Shown here: in pieces, positions 18,581 to 27,439 of the stretch
Numbering within the stretch: position 1 is the first letter of the stretch
Layout of the letters: the number at the start of each line of letters is the position of its first letter
Origin: SG8-41 sp035649495
GTDB lineage: Bacteria; Pseudomonadota; Gammaproteobacteria; Burkholderiales; SG8-41
Assembly: GCA_035649495.1 (NCBI GenBank)
Contig: DASRJL010000036.1
Location: forward strand, 1 to 64,000
Length of the DNA stretch: 64,000 bases
Direction: 5' to 3'
Translations under genes and position numbers: made by a program
Notes under the pieces: model-generated
Database searches by the model: none
Told to the model about the DNA's origin: nothing
The model's input: only the letters and a program-made list of their open reading frames with translations

Positions 18581-19696
18581 ATGTCGAAAGTCGCAGTCAT
18601 CGGTAATACCGCGCGCGCGATCGGTGCGGTGTGCGCGGCGGATCTCACGCTGTCGGGCCACGAAGTTCGTTATGCGGTCTTTCCGGAGCATAAGGATCAG
18701 CTACCGGAAGTGCGCAAGTCGGGGGGCTTCACCGTCGAAGGCGATGCGAAGCACCTCATCTCGAAGAAGACCGGCTTCGCCAGGCTCGACAGGATCTGCG
18801 ACACCACGCGCGAGGCTCTGAAGGATGCCGCGGCCGTGCTGATCGAAGTCGACATCCATCAGCTCGAAGAGAAGGTGAGCGCGATGATTCCCGAATTCGC
18901 GCGCGGCGCCGTCGTGCACGTTCAGAGCCACGGGTACTGGCCGGCTGCGCGGCTTACGCCGCTCTTGCGCAAGGCGGGTCGGGAAGACGTGCTCGTGACT
19001 GAAGCGCCTGCGCCGACGCATGCAGCGCGGATCGACGGCGCGGTGGTGACGCCCAAAGGGTTGCGCAAGGGCATTCGGATCGCGACGGTGCCGGCTTCGC
19101 GGTCGGGTGAAGCGCTCGCGGTTCTGAGGCCCCTGTTCCCCGATTTCGCGGCGGCGTCGTCGGTGCTCCAGACCGGGCTCGAGAACCTGAACCTGATCGT
19201 GCATCCGGCGATGGTGCTGCCGAACGTCGGTGGCATGGAGCGCGCGAAACTCGAGGGCAGGAAGTTCGGTTTCTACCAGGAGGGCGTGGTGCCAGCGGCG
19301 GGCGTGCTCGGAGACGCGCTCGACGCCGAGCGCAAGCTCGTGTGCGAGGCTTACGGCGTCGAGCACACGCCGATGGCGAAGGCGATCGAGCAGTACTACG
19401 GCTTCAAGAGCGACACTTTCTACGAGGCGATGCAGAATCCTGTTTATAAGTCCTTCCCCTCCTTCCATTCCGACATCTGGCGCGAGTGGGAATTGGTGGA
19501 CCTGCCCTACGCCATCGTGCCGTGCGTGAAGCTTGCCGATCAGGCGGGGATCGCGGTGCCGCTGCACCGCGCGTTTGCGGAGATTCTCGGCGTGCTCCTC
19601 GGCGTCGACCCGTGGAATTGCGGGCCGTCGCTTGCGGACATGGACCTCGAGGGCTCGCCGGAGGCGGTGAAGAAGCGGATGCTCGGTTCAAACTAG
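18581..19696 (+). CDS. Octopine/nopaline dehydrogenase-family NAD(P)-dependent oxidoreductase
   Basis: A 371-residue protein with an N-terminal Rossmann fold (VAVIGNTARAIGAVCAADL, where the usual GxGxxG is NTARAIG) and a C-terminal helical catalytic domain with LENLNLIVHPAMVLPNVG. The last segment matches the conserved N/H-containing motif of opine dehydrogenases. It would reduce or oxidise an imino/keto acid conjugate. AAGGGAG lies upstream of the ATG. It is downstream of, and divergent from, a Bug receptor gene, so the two may share a substrate. Confidence 0.85.
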   Translation: MSKVAVIGNTARAIGAVCAADLTLSGHEVRYAVFPEHKDQLPEVRKSGGFTVEGDAKHLISKKTGFARLDRICDTTREALKDAAAVLIEVDIHQLEEKVSAMIPEFARGAVVHVQSHGYWPAARLTPLLRKAGREDVLVTEAPAPTHAARIDGAVVTPKGLRKGIRIATVPASRSGEALAVLRPLFPDFAAASSVLQTGLENLNLIVHPAMVLPNVGGMERAKLEGRKFGFYQEGVVPAAGVLGDALDAERKLVCEAYGVEHTPMAKAIEQYYGFKSDTFYEAMQNPVYKSFPSFHSDIWREWELVDLPYAIVPCVKLADQAGIAVPLHRAFAEILGVLLGVDPWNCGPSLADMDLEGSPEAVKKRMLGSN

Positions 19697-19710
19697 CGAC
19701 CACACGGACC

Positions 19711-19843
19711 ACCCCGGCGGACTTCGTGCGCCACCCCTCCTCGTGGGAGGAGGGGAGATTTCATCGACGCCTTGCGCAGACCGCGGTACTTGAGCCGCCG
19801 TATCTGCACCGCAATATCTGAACCGCTCTATCTGAGCCGCTGC
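19711..19843. repeat. Intergenic repeats: CCCCTCC hairpin and TATCTGARCCGC tandem
   Basis: 19711-19756 is an inverted copy of the dispersed CCCCTCC/GGAGGGG hairpin element (ACCACCCCGGCGGACTTCGT, then CCCCTCCTCGTGGGAGGAGG). 19795-19843 contains a short tandem of TATCTGARCCGCY units; the same unit appears inverted at 29462-29490. Confidence 0.75.
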
Positions 19844-19845
19844 AC

Positions 19846-21393
19846 CTACATCACCACATCCACGAGATACGGACCACGCTGCGACATGGCGTAGGTGAGC
19901 TGCTTCGTCAGCTCCTCGAGATCGCGCGCCTGCCCGCCCGGCACGCCCATGCTTTTGGCCATCATTGCGAAGTCGATCGCCGGCCGGTCGAGCGTCAGCA
20001 TGTCCCTGGCGCGAGGGCCGGGATTGGCGGCCCCGACGTCGGCGAGCTGGCTGTAGAGGATCTTGTACGACCGGTTGGAGAAGATCATCACGCAGATGTC
20101 CAGGTTTTCCCGCGCCATCGTCCACAGGGACTGGTTCGTGTACATGGCGCTGCCGTCGCCGATCATGGCGATGACCTTGCGATTGGGGCAGGCCACCGCC
20201 GCGCCCACGGCGACCGGCCCGCCGAAGCCGATCGAGCCGCCCATGTTGTTCAGCCAGTCGTGCGGCGGCGCCCCGGCGCTATGGGGGAAGAAGCCGCGGC
20301 CCGTGGTAACCGATTCGTCGACCACGATCGCGCCCTCGGGCATCGTGGCGCCGAGCGCCTGGCCCAGGCCTTCGAGCGTGAACTTGCCGGTCGGCCGCTC
20401 GGGCCGGCCGGTCTGGGCAACGCCCGCCGGCTTCTCGTTCATCGCGCCCAACTCGGCCGCCAGTGCCTCTAATGAGGCAATGGGGTTTCCCTCTATCGGG
20501 CACAGCGTCGTCGTCTCGCAGCCCTCCGGCGTCAGCACGCTGGGTTTGCCCGGATAGGCGAAGAACGCGAACGGCGCCTTGGCGCCCACCAGCACCATGT
20601 GCTCCGTGCCCTTCAACTGGCTCTGCGCGGTTTCGATGACGAAATGGAGCCGCAGCATCTGGACCCGGCCGGCGCCGCGCTCGATGCGTGCGGTGCCGCC
20701 GGCGCCCTGGACGCGGCATCCCGTCTTCGCGGCGATCTTCCCGGCGAGCTCGAGGCCGCGCGCGCGCAACGCGCGACCGCCGATGAAGAGCATCGCGGAC
20801 TTGCCGTGCGAGAGCGCCTTCGCCGCGGCCACCACCGCCTCCTTGTCGGGCCCGGCCGGCGCCGGCGTGTCCGGCGTGTCGGCAACGCCGTCGGCCTCGC
20901 CCCACGCCGTATCGGCCGGCAGAATGAGAGTCGCGATCTGGCCCGGCGCAACGCGGGCGGCCTGGATCGCCAGCGCGCCGTCACCGGCCACCGTCTTCGA
21001 AGTCGGCGATGTCTTCACCCAGTGCGAGAACGGCCGGGCGATGCCTTCGATGTCGGCGGTCAGCGGCGTGTCGTACTTGATGTGGTAGAGCGCGTGCTCG
21101 CCCACGATGTTGACGATGCCGGAGCCCGCTTTCTTGGCGTTGTGCAGGTTGGCGGCCGAATTGGCGAGGCCCGGCCCCAGGTGCAGCAGGGTCGAAGCCG
21201 GGGTGTCGGTCATGCGGTAGTAGCCGTCGGCCGCCCCGCTGCACACGCCTTCGAACAGGCCCAGCACGCAGCGCATGCCCTCGACCCGGTCGAGCGCGCC
21301 GACGAAATGCATTTCCGAAGTGCCCGGGTTGGCGAAACAGACCTCGACGCCACCCTTCAGCAACGTCCGAACCAGACTTTCCGCTCCGTTCAT
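19846..21393 (-). CDS. Acetolactate synthase-like ThDP-dependent enzyme
   Basis: A 515-residue three-domain thiamine diphosphate enzyme. The catalytic Glu region is GLFEGVCSGAADGYYR near residue 45. The cofactor motif GDG..NN is present as MIGDGSAMYTNQSLW and VMIFSNRSYK. It is shorter than anabolic IlvB and lacks an adjacent small subunit, so a catabolic role (benzoylformate decarboxylase, oxalyl-CoA decarboxylase or sulfo/keto-acid type) is more likely. GAGGGAG precedes the ATG. The downstream end lies next to repeats; a Bug gene lies 19 bases upstream on the same strand. Confidence 0.88.
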   Translation of the reverse strand: MNGAESLVRTLLKGGVEVCFANPGTSEMHFVGALDRVEGMRCVLGLFEGVCSGAADGYYRMTDTPASTLLHLGPGLANSAANLHNAKKAGSGIVNIVGEHALYHIKYDTPLTADIEGIARPFSHWVKTSPTSKTVAGDGALAIQAARVAPGQIATLILPADTAWGEADGVADTPDTPAPAGPDKEAVVAAAKALSHGKSAMLFIGGRALRARGLELAGKIAAKTGCRVQGAGGTARIERGAGRVQMLRLHFVIETAQSQLKGTEHMVLVGAKAPFAFFAYPGKPSVLTPEGCETTTLCPIEGNPIASLEALAAELGAMNEKPAGVAQTGRPERPTGKFTLEGLGQALGATMPEGAIVVDESVTTGRGFFPHSAGAPPHDWLNNMGGSIGFGGPVAVGAAVACPNRKVIAMIGDGSAMYTNQSLWTMARENLDICVMIFSNRSYKILYSQLADVGAANPGPRARDMLTLDRPAIDFAMMAKSMGVPGGQARDLEELTKQLTYAMSQRGPYLVDVVM

Positions 21394-21412
21394 GGATTCA
21401 TCTCCCTCGGAT

Positions 21413-22381
21413 TCATTGTTCCGGCTTGATGCCCGCGTCCCTGATGACTTTACCCCACTTCTGCATCTCGGCCTTCAGAAACGCCGCGAATTCCTTCGGT
21501 GTGCTCCCCACCGCGTCCGCGCCGTCCAGCTCGAAGCGTTGCGCCACGTCCGGCAACCGCACGATTCGTGCGACTTCTGCCGACAGCTTGTTGACGATCG
21601 CCTGCGGGACTCCGGCGGGAGCGACCATTCCCTGGAATGCCTCCGCGCGGTAGCCGGGCAGGGTCTCGCCGACGGTCGGCACATCGGGCATGCCCGGCTG
21701 GCGTCTGGCGCTGGTGATCGCTACCGCGCGCAGCTTGCCGGCCTTGATGTGCGGCGCGGCGGATATCGTCGTCGTGAACAGCATGGTGACGCGTCCCCCC
21801 AGGACGTCGGTCACGGCGGGCGGGATACCCTTGTAGGGCACGTGGATCATGCTGACGCCCGCCGCGCGCTGGAACATTTCGGCCGACAGATGGGGCGCCG
21901 AGCCCGCGCCGGGGGTCGCGAACGTCAGCTCGCCCGGCTTTGCCTTGGCCAGCGCGATCAGGTCCTTGACGGACTTGCCCGCAAAGGAAGGCGTGACGAC
22001 GACCACATTGGGTTGCGAGTTCAACTGGGTGACGGGCGTGAAGGCCTTCTCTGGGTCGTACGGCAGCTTCGGATAGAGGCCCGGATTGATCGCGAACGTC
22101 GTCGTGATCATCAGGATGGTGTAGCCATCCGGCGCGGACTTCGACGCGATCTCCGTCCCCACGATGGTCGCCGCGCCGGGGCGCGAATCGACCACGATGT
22201 TCTGACCCCATTTCTCGGTCAGCTTCTGCCCGATCAGCCGTGTGCTGATGTCGAGCCCGCCGCCCGGCGCAAACGGCACGATCATGCGGATCGGCCTGCC
22301 GGGATAGTTGACGGCGTCCTGGGAAAAGGCAGCCGTGGCGACTGCCGCGAGTGCACACACAGGAATACAAAGCAGCTTCAT
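21413..22381 (-). CDS. TctC/Bug-family periplasmic substrate-binding protein
   Basis: A 322-residue receptor with signal peptide (MKLLCIPVCALAAVATAAFS) and YPGRPIRMIVPFAPGGGLD, VDSRPGAATIVGTEIAS, IHVPYKGIPPAVTDVLGG and KWGKVIRDAGIK. Its ATG overlaps the stop codon of the upstream Bug gene by one base (TGATG), so the two are translationally coupled. The ThDP enzyme gene follows 19 bases downstream. Confidence 0.93.
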   Translation of the reverse strand: MKLLCIPVCALAAVATAAFSQDAVNYPGRPIRMIVPFAPGGGLDISTRLIGQKLTEKWGQNIVVDSRPGAATIVGTEIASKSAPDGYTILMITTTFAINPGLYPKLPYDPEKAFTPVTQLNSQPNVVVVTPSFAGKSVKDLIALAKAKPGELTFATPGAGSAPHLSAEMFQRAAGVSMIHVPYKGIPPAVTDVLGGRVTMLFTTTISAAPHIKAGKLRAVAITSARRQPGMPDVPTVGETLPGYRAEAFQGMVAPAGVPQAIVNKLSAEVARIVRLPDVAQRFELDGADAVGSTPKEFAAFLKAEMQKWGKVIRDAGIKPEQ

Positions 22382-23340
22382 CAGTCGAGCTTCACGCCCG
22401 CCGCCTTGATGACCTTCGCCCACTTGTCGGTCTCCTTTGCAAGCAGCGCGGCGAACTCCGGGGGGCCGCCGCCGATCGGCTCGAAGCCGAGCTCGATGAG
22501 CTTGTCCCGCACGTCGGCCATCTTGAGCACCTGCGCCATCGTCGCCGCCAGCCGGTTCACGGCGTCCTGCGGCGTGCGCGCCGGCGCGAGCGCGCCCCAG
22601 TACGAGCTGGCGTCGACCTCCTTCATGCCGGATTCGCCGAAGGTCGGCACCCGGGGCATCGCTGGCGAGCGCTTCGCACCGGTTACTGCTATCGCGCGCA
22701 GCCTGCCGGTTTCGACGTGTTGCTTCACCGAGCTGATGCCGGCGAACATCATCGTCACCTGGCCGCCGAGCACGTCGGCGACCGCGGGACCGGTGCCCTT
22801 GTACGGAATGTGCACGAGGTCGATCTTCGCGACGTACTTGAGGAGCTCGACGCCGAGGTGTGTCGAGCTGCCGGGACCGCCGGAGGCGAAGTTGAGCGCA
22901 CCCGGCTGCGCGCGCGCGAGCGCAACGAGCTCCTTTACCGTGCGCACCGGCACCGACGGGTGCACGATCATGATCACGGGCGCGGTCGCCGCCAGCGACA
23001 CCGGCGCAAAATCACGCTCGGAGTGGTACGGCAGCTTCGAGTACAGGCTCGGGTTCGTCATGAAAGCCGTATCGACCATGAGGACGGTGTAGCCGTCCGC
23101 GGGTGCTTTCGCGACGATGTCGCTTCCGATCTGGCTGCCCGCGCCGGGACGATTGTCGACGATGAGCTGCTGCTTGAGCAGTTCGGCGAGCCTGGGCAGC
23201 ATGATGCGCGTGAGGATGTCGGTGCCGCCCCCGGGGGCGAACGGCACGACGATCCGGACCGGTTTGACCGGATACGCCTGTACGAAAACAGCCGAGGCGC
23301 CGAAGAGGAGGGCGGCCGCTCCGCCAATCGCGGCTCGCAT
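22381..23340 (-). CDS. TctC/Bug-family periplasmic substrate-binding protein
   Basis: A 319-residue receptor with signal peptide (MRAAIGGAAALLFGASAVFV) and YPVKPVRIVVPFAPGGGTD, VDNRPGAGSQIGSDIVA, VHIPYKGTGPAVADVLGG and KWAKVIKAAGVK. I chose the ATG at 23340 rather than a TTG two codons earlier. It begins two bases after the stop of the carboxymuconolactone-decarboxylase-like gene and overlaps the next Bug gene, so this is one operon with two receptors in tandem. Confidence 0.92.
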   Translation of the reverse strand: MRAAIGGAAALLFGASAVFVQAYPVKPVRIVVPFAPGGGTDILTRIMLPRLAELLKQQLIVDNRPGAGSQIGSDIVAKAPADGYTVLMVDTAFMTNPSLYSKLPYHSERDFAPVSLAATAPVIMIVHPSVPVRTVKELVALARAQPGALNFASGGPGSSTHLGVELLKYVAKIDLVHIPYKGTGPAVADVLGGQVTMMFAGISSVKQHVETGRLRAIAVTGAKRSPAMPRVPTFGESGMKEVDASSYWGALAPARTPQDAVNRLAATMAQVLKMADVRDKLIELGFEPIGGGPPEFAALLAKETDKWAKVIKAAGVKLD

Positions 23341-23342
23341 CC

Positions 23343-23888
23343 TCAAGCCCGCTTCGCCTTGGGCGCGAAGTTGGGCTCGAGCTCGACGCGCAAGGCGTTG
23401 ATCGTCGAGCCGAGCGCCATGAAATAGCCACAGAGGAGCGTGAGATCCGTGATCTGGCGCTCCGAGAAGTGCCGCTTCACCTCCGCGAACGTCTCGTCCG
23501 TAACCTTGCCGCCCTGGCCGAACTCGCGTGCGTAGCGTATCGCCGCCTTTTCAGACGTGCTGATCGTGTCGGACAGCGCGCCGCCCGATTCGAGGCTGTC
23601 GAGCTCCTGCTGCGTCACGCCCGCCTTCAGGGCGGGCGGATGATGGTGGCTCCAGGCGTACTGGTTGCCGACGGCGATCGCGAGGACGGAAAGCTCACGC
23701 ACCCGCCCCGGGAACTCGGTGCCGTAGCGCACGTACTCCCCGTACTTTGCGAACGCGTCGAGACCCGCCGGCGCGTGGGAAAGGCTCATCAGGATGTTCG
23801 ATACGTAACCGCGCGTTTCGGTGATACGCCGGTAGGTCGCGGCGAGCTGTTGGTTGCCTTCGGGATTCATCGGTTTGATGCGTTGCAT
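23343..23888 (-). CDS. Carboxymuconolactone decarboxylase (AhpD-like) family protein
   Basis: A 181-residue all-helical protein of the CMD family. Visible core: GTEFPGRVRELSVLAIAVGN, AWSHHHPPALKAGVTQQELD and ARIRYA-like EKAAIRYAREF. The CxxC of AhpD peroxidases is absent, so it is more like the decarboxylase/unknown branch. The long open frame upstream is out-of-frame read of the neighbouring hydrolase; I chose the ATG at 23888. It is 20 bases downstream of the alpha/beta hydrolase gene and 2 bases upstream of a Bug gene. Confidence 0.85.
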   Translation of the reverse strand: MQRIKPMNPEGNQQLAATYRRITETRGYVSNILMSLSHAPAGLDAFAKYGEYVRYGTEFPGRVRELSVLAIAVGNQYAWSHHHPPALKAGVTQQELDSLESGGALSDTISTSEKAAIRYAREFGQGGKVTDETFAEVKRHFSERQITDLTLLCGYFMALGSTINALRVELEPNFAPKAKRA

Positions 23889-23908
23889 TGCTGCTCCTCG
23901 TTTGCCGG

Positions 23909-24748
23909 TCAGCGTGCGGTGGCGCTGTGCTTGAGCAGGAAGCGTTTCAGGTCCTGCGCGCAGCGGTCGGGCACGGCGTCGGTGATGTTGTGCGGCAGGC
24001 CGTCGTAGACGATGAACTCGCAGCCGGGGATGCGGTCCGGCAGCGCGCGATAGTTGTCGACCGGATGAATCGGGTCGCCGCCCGGCGCGACCGCGAGCAC
24101 CGGGCAGCGGATGCGGTGCAGATCGTCGATAACGACGAACTCGCGCATCATCGGCACGAAGCGCTCGAGCACCGGCACGGGCGTCTTCGACGACTCGGCG
24201 ATGAACCAGTCGACGAATCCCGGCTCCGCGGTCGGGAGATCGACGCGATCGGCGATCGTCTCGCGCAGGAACGCGGCAAGGCCTTTCTCGCCGGCGCGCT
24301 TCACCCAGCTCATCTGGTCCTGCCGCGCGTGCTTGATGCCGCCCGTGCCTGCGAACGCTGCGAGCGAGAGCACACGGTCGGGATAGTCGATTGCAGTCTT
24401 CTCGGCAACGATCGCTCCGGCCGACGAGCCGGCGACGTGGAAGCGCGTGGCGCCGATGTGATCGGCGAGCTCCACCACGTCCTTCACCAGCCGCTGCTGG
24501 TCGAGTTGCCGCGGGCCCGGAACGCCGCTTTGCCCGTGCCCGCGCATGTCGATCCTGGCCACCCGGAAGTTGCGCGCAAGGTGGGGGACCCACGCATAGA
24601 AGCGCTTCGAGCTGCCCATCGCCGCGTGGATTAGGATCAGCGTATCGGCGGGCTTCCAGGGATCGGTGTAGTCGTCGAGCGCGTAGGCGATGGACAGCCC
24701 GTCCGAGGCCTTGAACGTCTGCATCTCCCAGCGGGCGTCCTGATTCAT
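23909..24748 (-). CDS. Alpha/beta hydrolase
   Basis: A 279-residue alpha/beta hydrolase. It contains LILIHAAMGSSKRFYAW (oxyanion region), RIDMRGHGQSG, the nucleophile elbow VAGSSAGAIVAEK (GSSAG), a late Asp in the PVLAVAPGGDPIH strand, and the catalytic His in DGLPHNITD. It resembles 3-oxoadipate enol-lactonases and C-C bond hydrolases. Together with the CMD-like gene downstream, a protocatechuate-like ring-cleavage branch is a reasonable idea, but the substrate is not determined. Confidence 0.88.
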   Translation of the reverse strand: MNQDARWEMQTFKASDGLSIAYALDDYTDPWKPADTLILIHAAMGSSKRFYAWVPHLARNFRVARIDMRGHGQSGVPGPRQLDQQRLVKDVVELADHIGATRFHVAGSSAGAIVAEKTAIDYPDRVLSLAAFAGTGGIKHARQDQMSWVKRAGEKGLAAFLRETIADRVDLPTAEPGFVDWFIAESSKTPVPVLERFVPMMREFVVIDDLHRIRCPVLAVAPGGDPIHPVDNYRALPDRIPGCEFIVYDGLPHNITDAVPDRCAQDLKRFLLKHSATAR

Positions 24749-24756
24749 CGATGCTT

Positions 24757-24812
24757 ACTCAACACTTGACACTCGTCACTCGCCACTCGCCACTCAACAC
24801 TCAACACTCATC
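24757..24812. repeat. Array of eight ACTCNNC heptamers
   Basis: Eight consecutive 7-bp units (ACTCAAC, ACTTGAC, ACTCGTC, ACTCGCC twice, ACTCAAC twice, ACTCATC) fill the gap between the SDR and the alpha/beta hydrolase genes. The last unit overlaps the SDR stop codon. Confidence 0.9.
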
Positions 24813-25593
24813 AGTAGGCCGAACGGCCGCCGTCCGCCGGAATACCCGCGCCCGTGATCATGCGCGACTCGTCGGAAGCGAGGAAAAGCGCGATGCGCGC
24901 GATGTCCTCCGGCGAGCCGACCCAGAAGGGATATTCTTTCACGCGCCCGGCGGCGTCCTGCAGGTCCACGACCGGCCCCTGCCGTTCGGGCGTGCCATAG
25001 CGGCTGGTGATGCGCTCGGTCAGTATGCGCCCCGCGCAGATCGCGTTCACCCGCACGTTGTTCTTTGCGAAGGTCCCGGCGAGTGCGCGCGTGAGCGACA
25101 GTATCCCGCCCTTGGCCGTGGTGTAGATGTGGGCCGGGCTGGCTCCGCGCAGCGCGGCGCCCGAGGACATGTTCACCACCGCGCCGCCGCCCGCTTCGAC
25201 GATGCGGGGGATGCCGTGGCGGCACATGAGTATCGGGCCGAGGAGGTTGAGCGACATCGTGCGCTGCCACTCGGCCATGTCGACCTCGGTCACGAGGGCG
25301 TCTTCGGCCGTGGAGCCGCCGGCGCAGTTGTAGAGCACGTCGAGCTTGCCAAAGCGCTCGACCGTCGCGGCCACGGCACGCTTCGCGCTTTCTTCGTTCG
25401 TCACGTCGGTCTCGACGAATAGCGCCTCGCCGCCGGCTTCCTTCACCATGCGCTCCGTCGCAAGCCCGCGCGAGCGATCGATCTCGGCGACCACGATCCG
25501 CGCGCCTTCCTCCGCGAAGAGGCGCGAAGCCGCTTTGGCGATTCCGGACCCGGCGCCGGTGATCAGGGCGACCTTCCCCTCGAGGCGATTCAA
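24811..25593 (-). CDS. SDR-family NAD(P)-dependent oxidoreductase
   Basis: A classical short-chain dehydrogenase of about 260 residues. It shows VALITGAGSGIAKAASRLFA (cofactor loop), LYNCAGG, the catalytic Ser in VVNMSSGAALRG and YTTAKGG with catalytic Tyr and Lys, then the C-terminal ITGAGIPADGG. I chose a TTG start at 25593 (LNRLEGKVAL) with GGGGAG seven bases upstream; an in-frame ATG at 25725 would add 44 residues that do not look like SDR sequence. The stop overlaps a heptamer array. Confidence 0.88.
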   Translation of the reverse strand: MNRLEGKVALITGAGSGIAKAASRLFAEEGARIVVAEIDRSRGLATERMVKEAGGEALFVETDVTNEESAKRAVAATVERFGKLDVLYNCAGGSTAEDALVTEVDMAEWQRTMSLNLLGPILMCRHGIPRIVEAGGGAVVNMSSGAALRGASPAHIYTTAKGGILSLTRALAGTFAKNNVRVNAICAGRILTERITSRYGTPERQGPVVDLQDAAGRVKEYPFWVGSPEDIARIALFLASDESRMITGAGIPADGGRSAY

Positions 25594-25737
25594 CGGAGCT
25601 CCCCGGGGAAATGCTTCCCGCTGGCGGTCCAGTACGATGCGTCGGTCATCTCGCGAGGGAACGGTCTGCTTGTCGGGAGCGATCGGAGGAGGAGCGCGAT
25701 CGATTATAAGGTACCCAGAACCCATCTCAAAAAAAGC

Positions 25738-25770
25738 ATACGGACAGATGAACAAGATGAAAAGGATAAG
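25738..25770. repeat. Dispersed ACAGGATGAACAGGAT-type repeat
   Basis: GCATACGGACAGATGAACAA then GATGAAAAGGATAAGGG, a variant of the element at 18488-18520, in the divergent gap (25594-25842) between SDR and Bug genes. I see nothing else certain in this gap. Confidence 0.65.
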
Positions 25771-25842
25771 GGCGCTATCAAACGCACATTGTGGACATCG
25801 GCATCTGTTATTCTCCCGATGACCAACGCTCGAGGATTTCTC

Positions 25843-26820
25843 ATGAAAGCAGGTGCGAGAACCGCGATCGCGCTCGCGGCTGCAGCGTTGGTCGCAAGCG
25901 CCTACGGAGCGCAGGGCACGAGCGCTTATCCTTCCAGGCCCATCCGTCTCATCGTGCCGTTCTCTCCCGGCGGCAGCGCCGACAATCTCGCGCGCACGAT
26001 GCAGCCGGCGTTGAGCGCGGCGCTCGGTCAATCCCTCGTCCTGGACAACCGCGGGGGCGCAAGCGGCGTCATCGGCACCGAGCTCGTCGCGCGCGCGCGC
26101 GCCGACGGCTACACCATCCTGCTCATCACGACGACGCACACCGTGAACCCGAGCCTCCTGAAGAAGCTGCCGTACGACACGATCAGGGACTTCGCTCCGA
26201 TCTCGCTGGCGGCGTCGCAGCCAAACATCCTGGCGGTGCACCCCGCGGTGCCCGCAAGATCGGTCAAGGAGCTCGTCGACCTGGCGAAGTCGAAGTCCGC
26301 GCACCTCACCTACGCCTCCGGCGGCAGCGGCAGCTCGCCGCATCTTTCGGGAGAGCTCTTGCGCATGGTCGCCGGCATAGCCCTCACCCACGTGCCGTTC
26401 AAGGGCTCCGGCCCCGGCGTCACCGCGCTGCTCGGCGGCCAGGTCACGATGATGTTCGCGGGTCCGCTCACCTTCGAGGCGCACATCAAGGCCGGGAAGT
26501 TGCGCGCCCTTGCCATCGCCGACCGCAAGCGCTCATCCGCGCTCCGGGACTTGCCGACGATGGCGGAAGCGGGCTTCGGCGGTGTCGAAACCGGAACGTG
26601 GTTCGGATTCATAGGACCGGCAGGAATCCCACCGGACATCGCGCAGGCGGTGCACGAGGCCGTCGTGAAAGTGATGGCCCAACCGGACATGAACGCGCGG
26701 CTCGCCGCGCAAGGCGTGGACATCGTCGGCGCCGGCCCGCGCGACTTCGGCAAGACCATTCGCGAAGAGGTCGACAAGTGGGCGAAGGTCGTGAAGCAGG
26801 CGGGGATTACCGCGGAGTAA
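25843..26820 (+). CDS. TctC/Bug-family periplasmic substrate-binding protein
   Basis: A 325-residue receptor. From the ATG at 25843 there is a normal signal peptide (MKAGARTAIALAAAALVASA), then YPSRPIRLIVPFSPGGSAD, LDNRGGASGVIGTELVA, THVPFKGSGPGVTALLGG and KWAKVVKQAG. An earlier in-frame ATG (25819) is possible. It is divergent from the SDR gene. Confidence 0.92.
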   Translation: MKAGARTAIALAAAALVASAYGAQGTSAYPSRPIRLIVPFSPGGSADNLARTMQPALSAALGQSLVLDNRGGASGVIGTELVARARADGYTILLITTTHTVNPSLLKKLPYDTIRDFAPISLAASQPNILAVHPAVPARSVKELVDLAKSKSAHLTYASGGSGSSPHLSGELLRMVAGIALTHVPFKGSGPGVTALLGGQVTMMFAGPLTFEAHIKAGKLRALAIADRKRSSALRDLPTMAEAGFGGVETGTWFGFIGPAGIPPDIAQAVHEAVVKVMAQPDMNARLAAQGVDIVGAGPRDFGKTIREEVDKWAKVVKQAGITAE

Positions 26821-26941
26821 GCGTTCCGCCGCGCACGCAGTCCGAGGAGCTGCGATTTCATGCAAAATCTCGACAAGCGCCTGGGCGGCGTCGCGGCGCT
26901 TCCGGCTGTTTTATCCTGTCACGTCTACTCATTGCCGAATC

Positions 26942-27412
26942 ATGCTTCGATCCGCCGTAATCCTCATTGCAGCCGTTTTCGTCCTGGCCGGATGTGACCC
27001 GGCCCCGGAACGGTCTACCGGCTCCACGTCCGCCGGCCCCGGCATGCCTCGAAAAGCCGCGCCTCGCCGTGCGCAGGACTTGCGCAGGCCGGAGGTCACC
27101 ACGGAAGCCATTTCCAGGGACGTCGTGGGCCGGGCAGTGGAAATATCCGAGGCGACGGGATCCGGCCCGGAGGATAAATGGACTTTCGAGGCCGATGAAT
27201 ACCGCCGGATCGATATCCTCGAAACGCATGCGAGCGAGAGCGCACTGGAAATTCTCGTATTCATGCTGACGCGAGACAACCCCAAGGCCGGGGACCATGC
27301 ACTGCAGGTATCCGGGCGGCTGCGGCTTCGCTACGAATGGCGCGACGGGCGATGGGTTCTCCGGCACATCGAGAATCTGACGTTCCGGTACACGATAGGC
27401 ATTGCGACGTAA
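26942..27412 (+). CDS. Hypothetical lipoprotein
   Basis: A 156-residue protein with a lipoprotein signal (MLRSAVILIAAVFVLAGC, lipobox VLAGC), then a Pro/Ser/Gly-rich linker and a compact C-terminal region with alternating beta-type segments (DKWTFEADEYRRIDILE, SGRLRLRYEWRDGRWVLRHI). I recognise no family. It converges on the tannase-like gene. Confidence 0.75.
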   Translation: MLRSAVILIAAVFVLAGCDPAPERSTGSTSAGPGMPRKAAPRRAQDLRRPEVTTEAISRDVVGRAVEISEATGSGPEDKWTFEADEYRRIDILETHASESALEILVFMLTRDNPKAGDHALQVSGRLRLRYEWRDGRWVLRHIENLTFRYTIGIAT

Positions 27413-27439
27413 ATAACGAGTCGAACACGCCGGTCTTTG

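Noticed and set aside
19846..21393. ilvB (branched-chain amino acid synthesis) assignment
   Set aside because: No adjacent small regulatory subunit or ilvC, and the neighbours are catabolic or uptake genes.
24811..26484. 557-residue minus-strand frame as one gene
   Set aside because: The upstream half is antisense to a Bug gene and to repeats; only the SDR portion (to 25593) has protein-family features.
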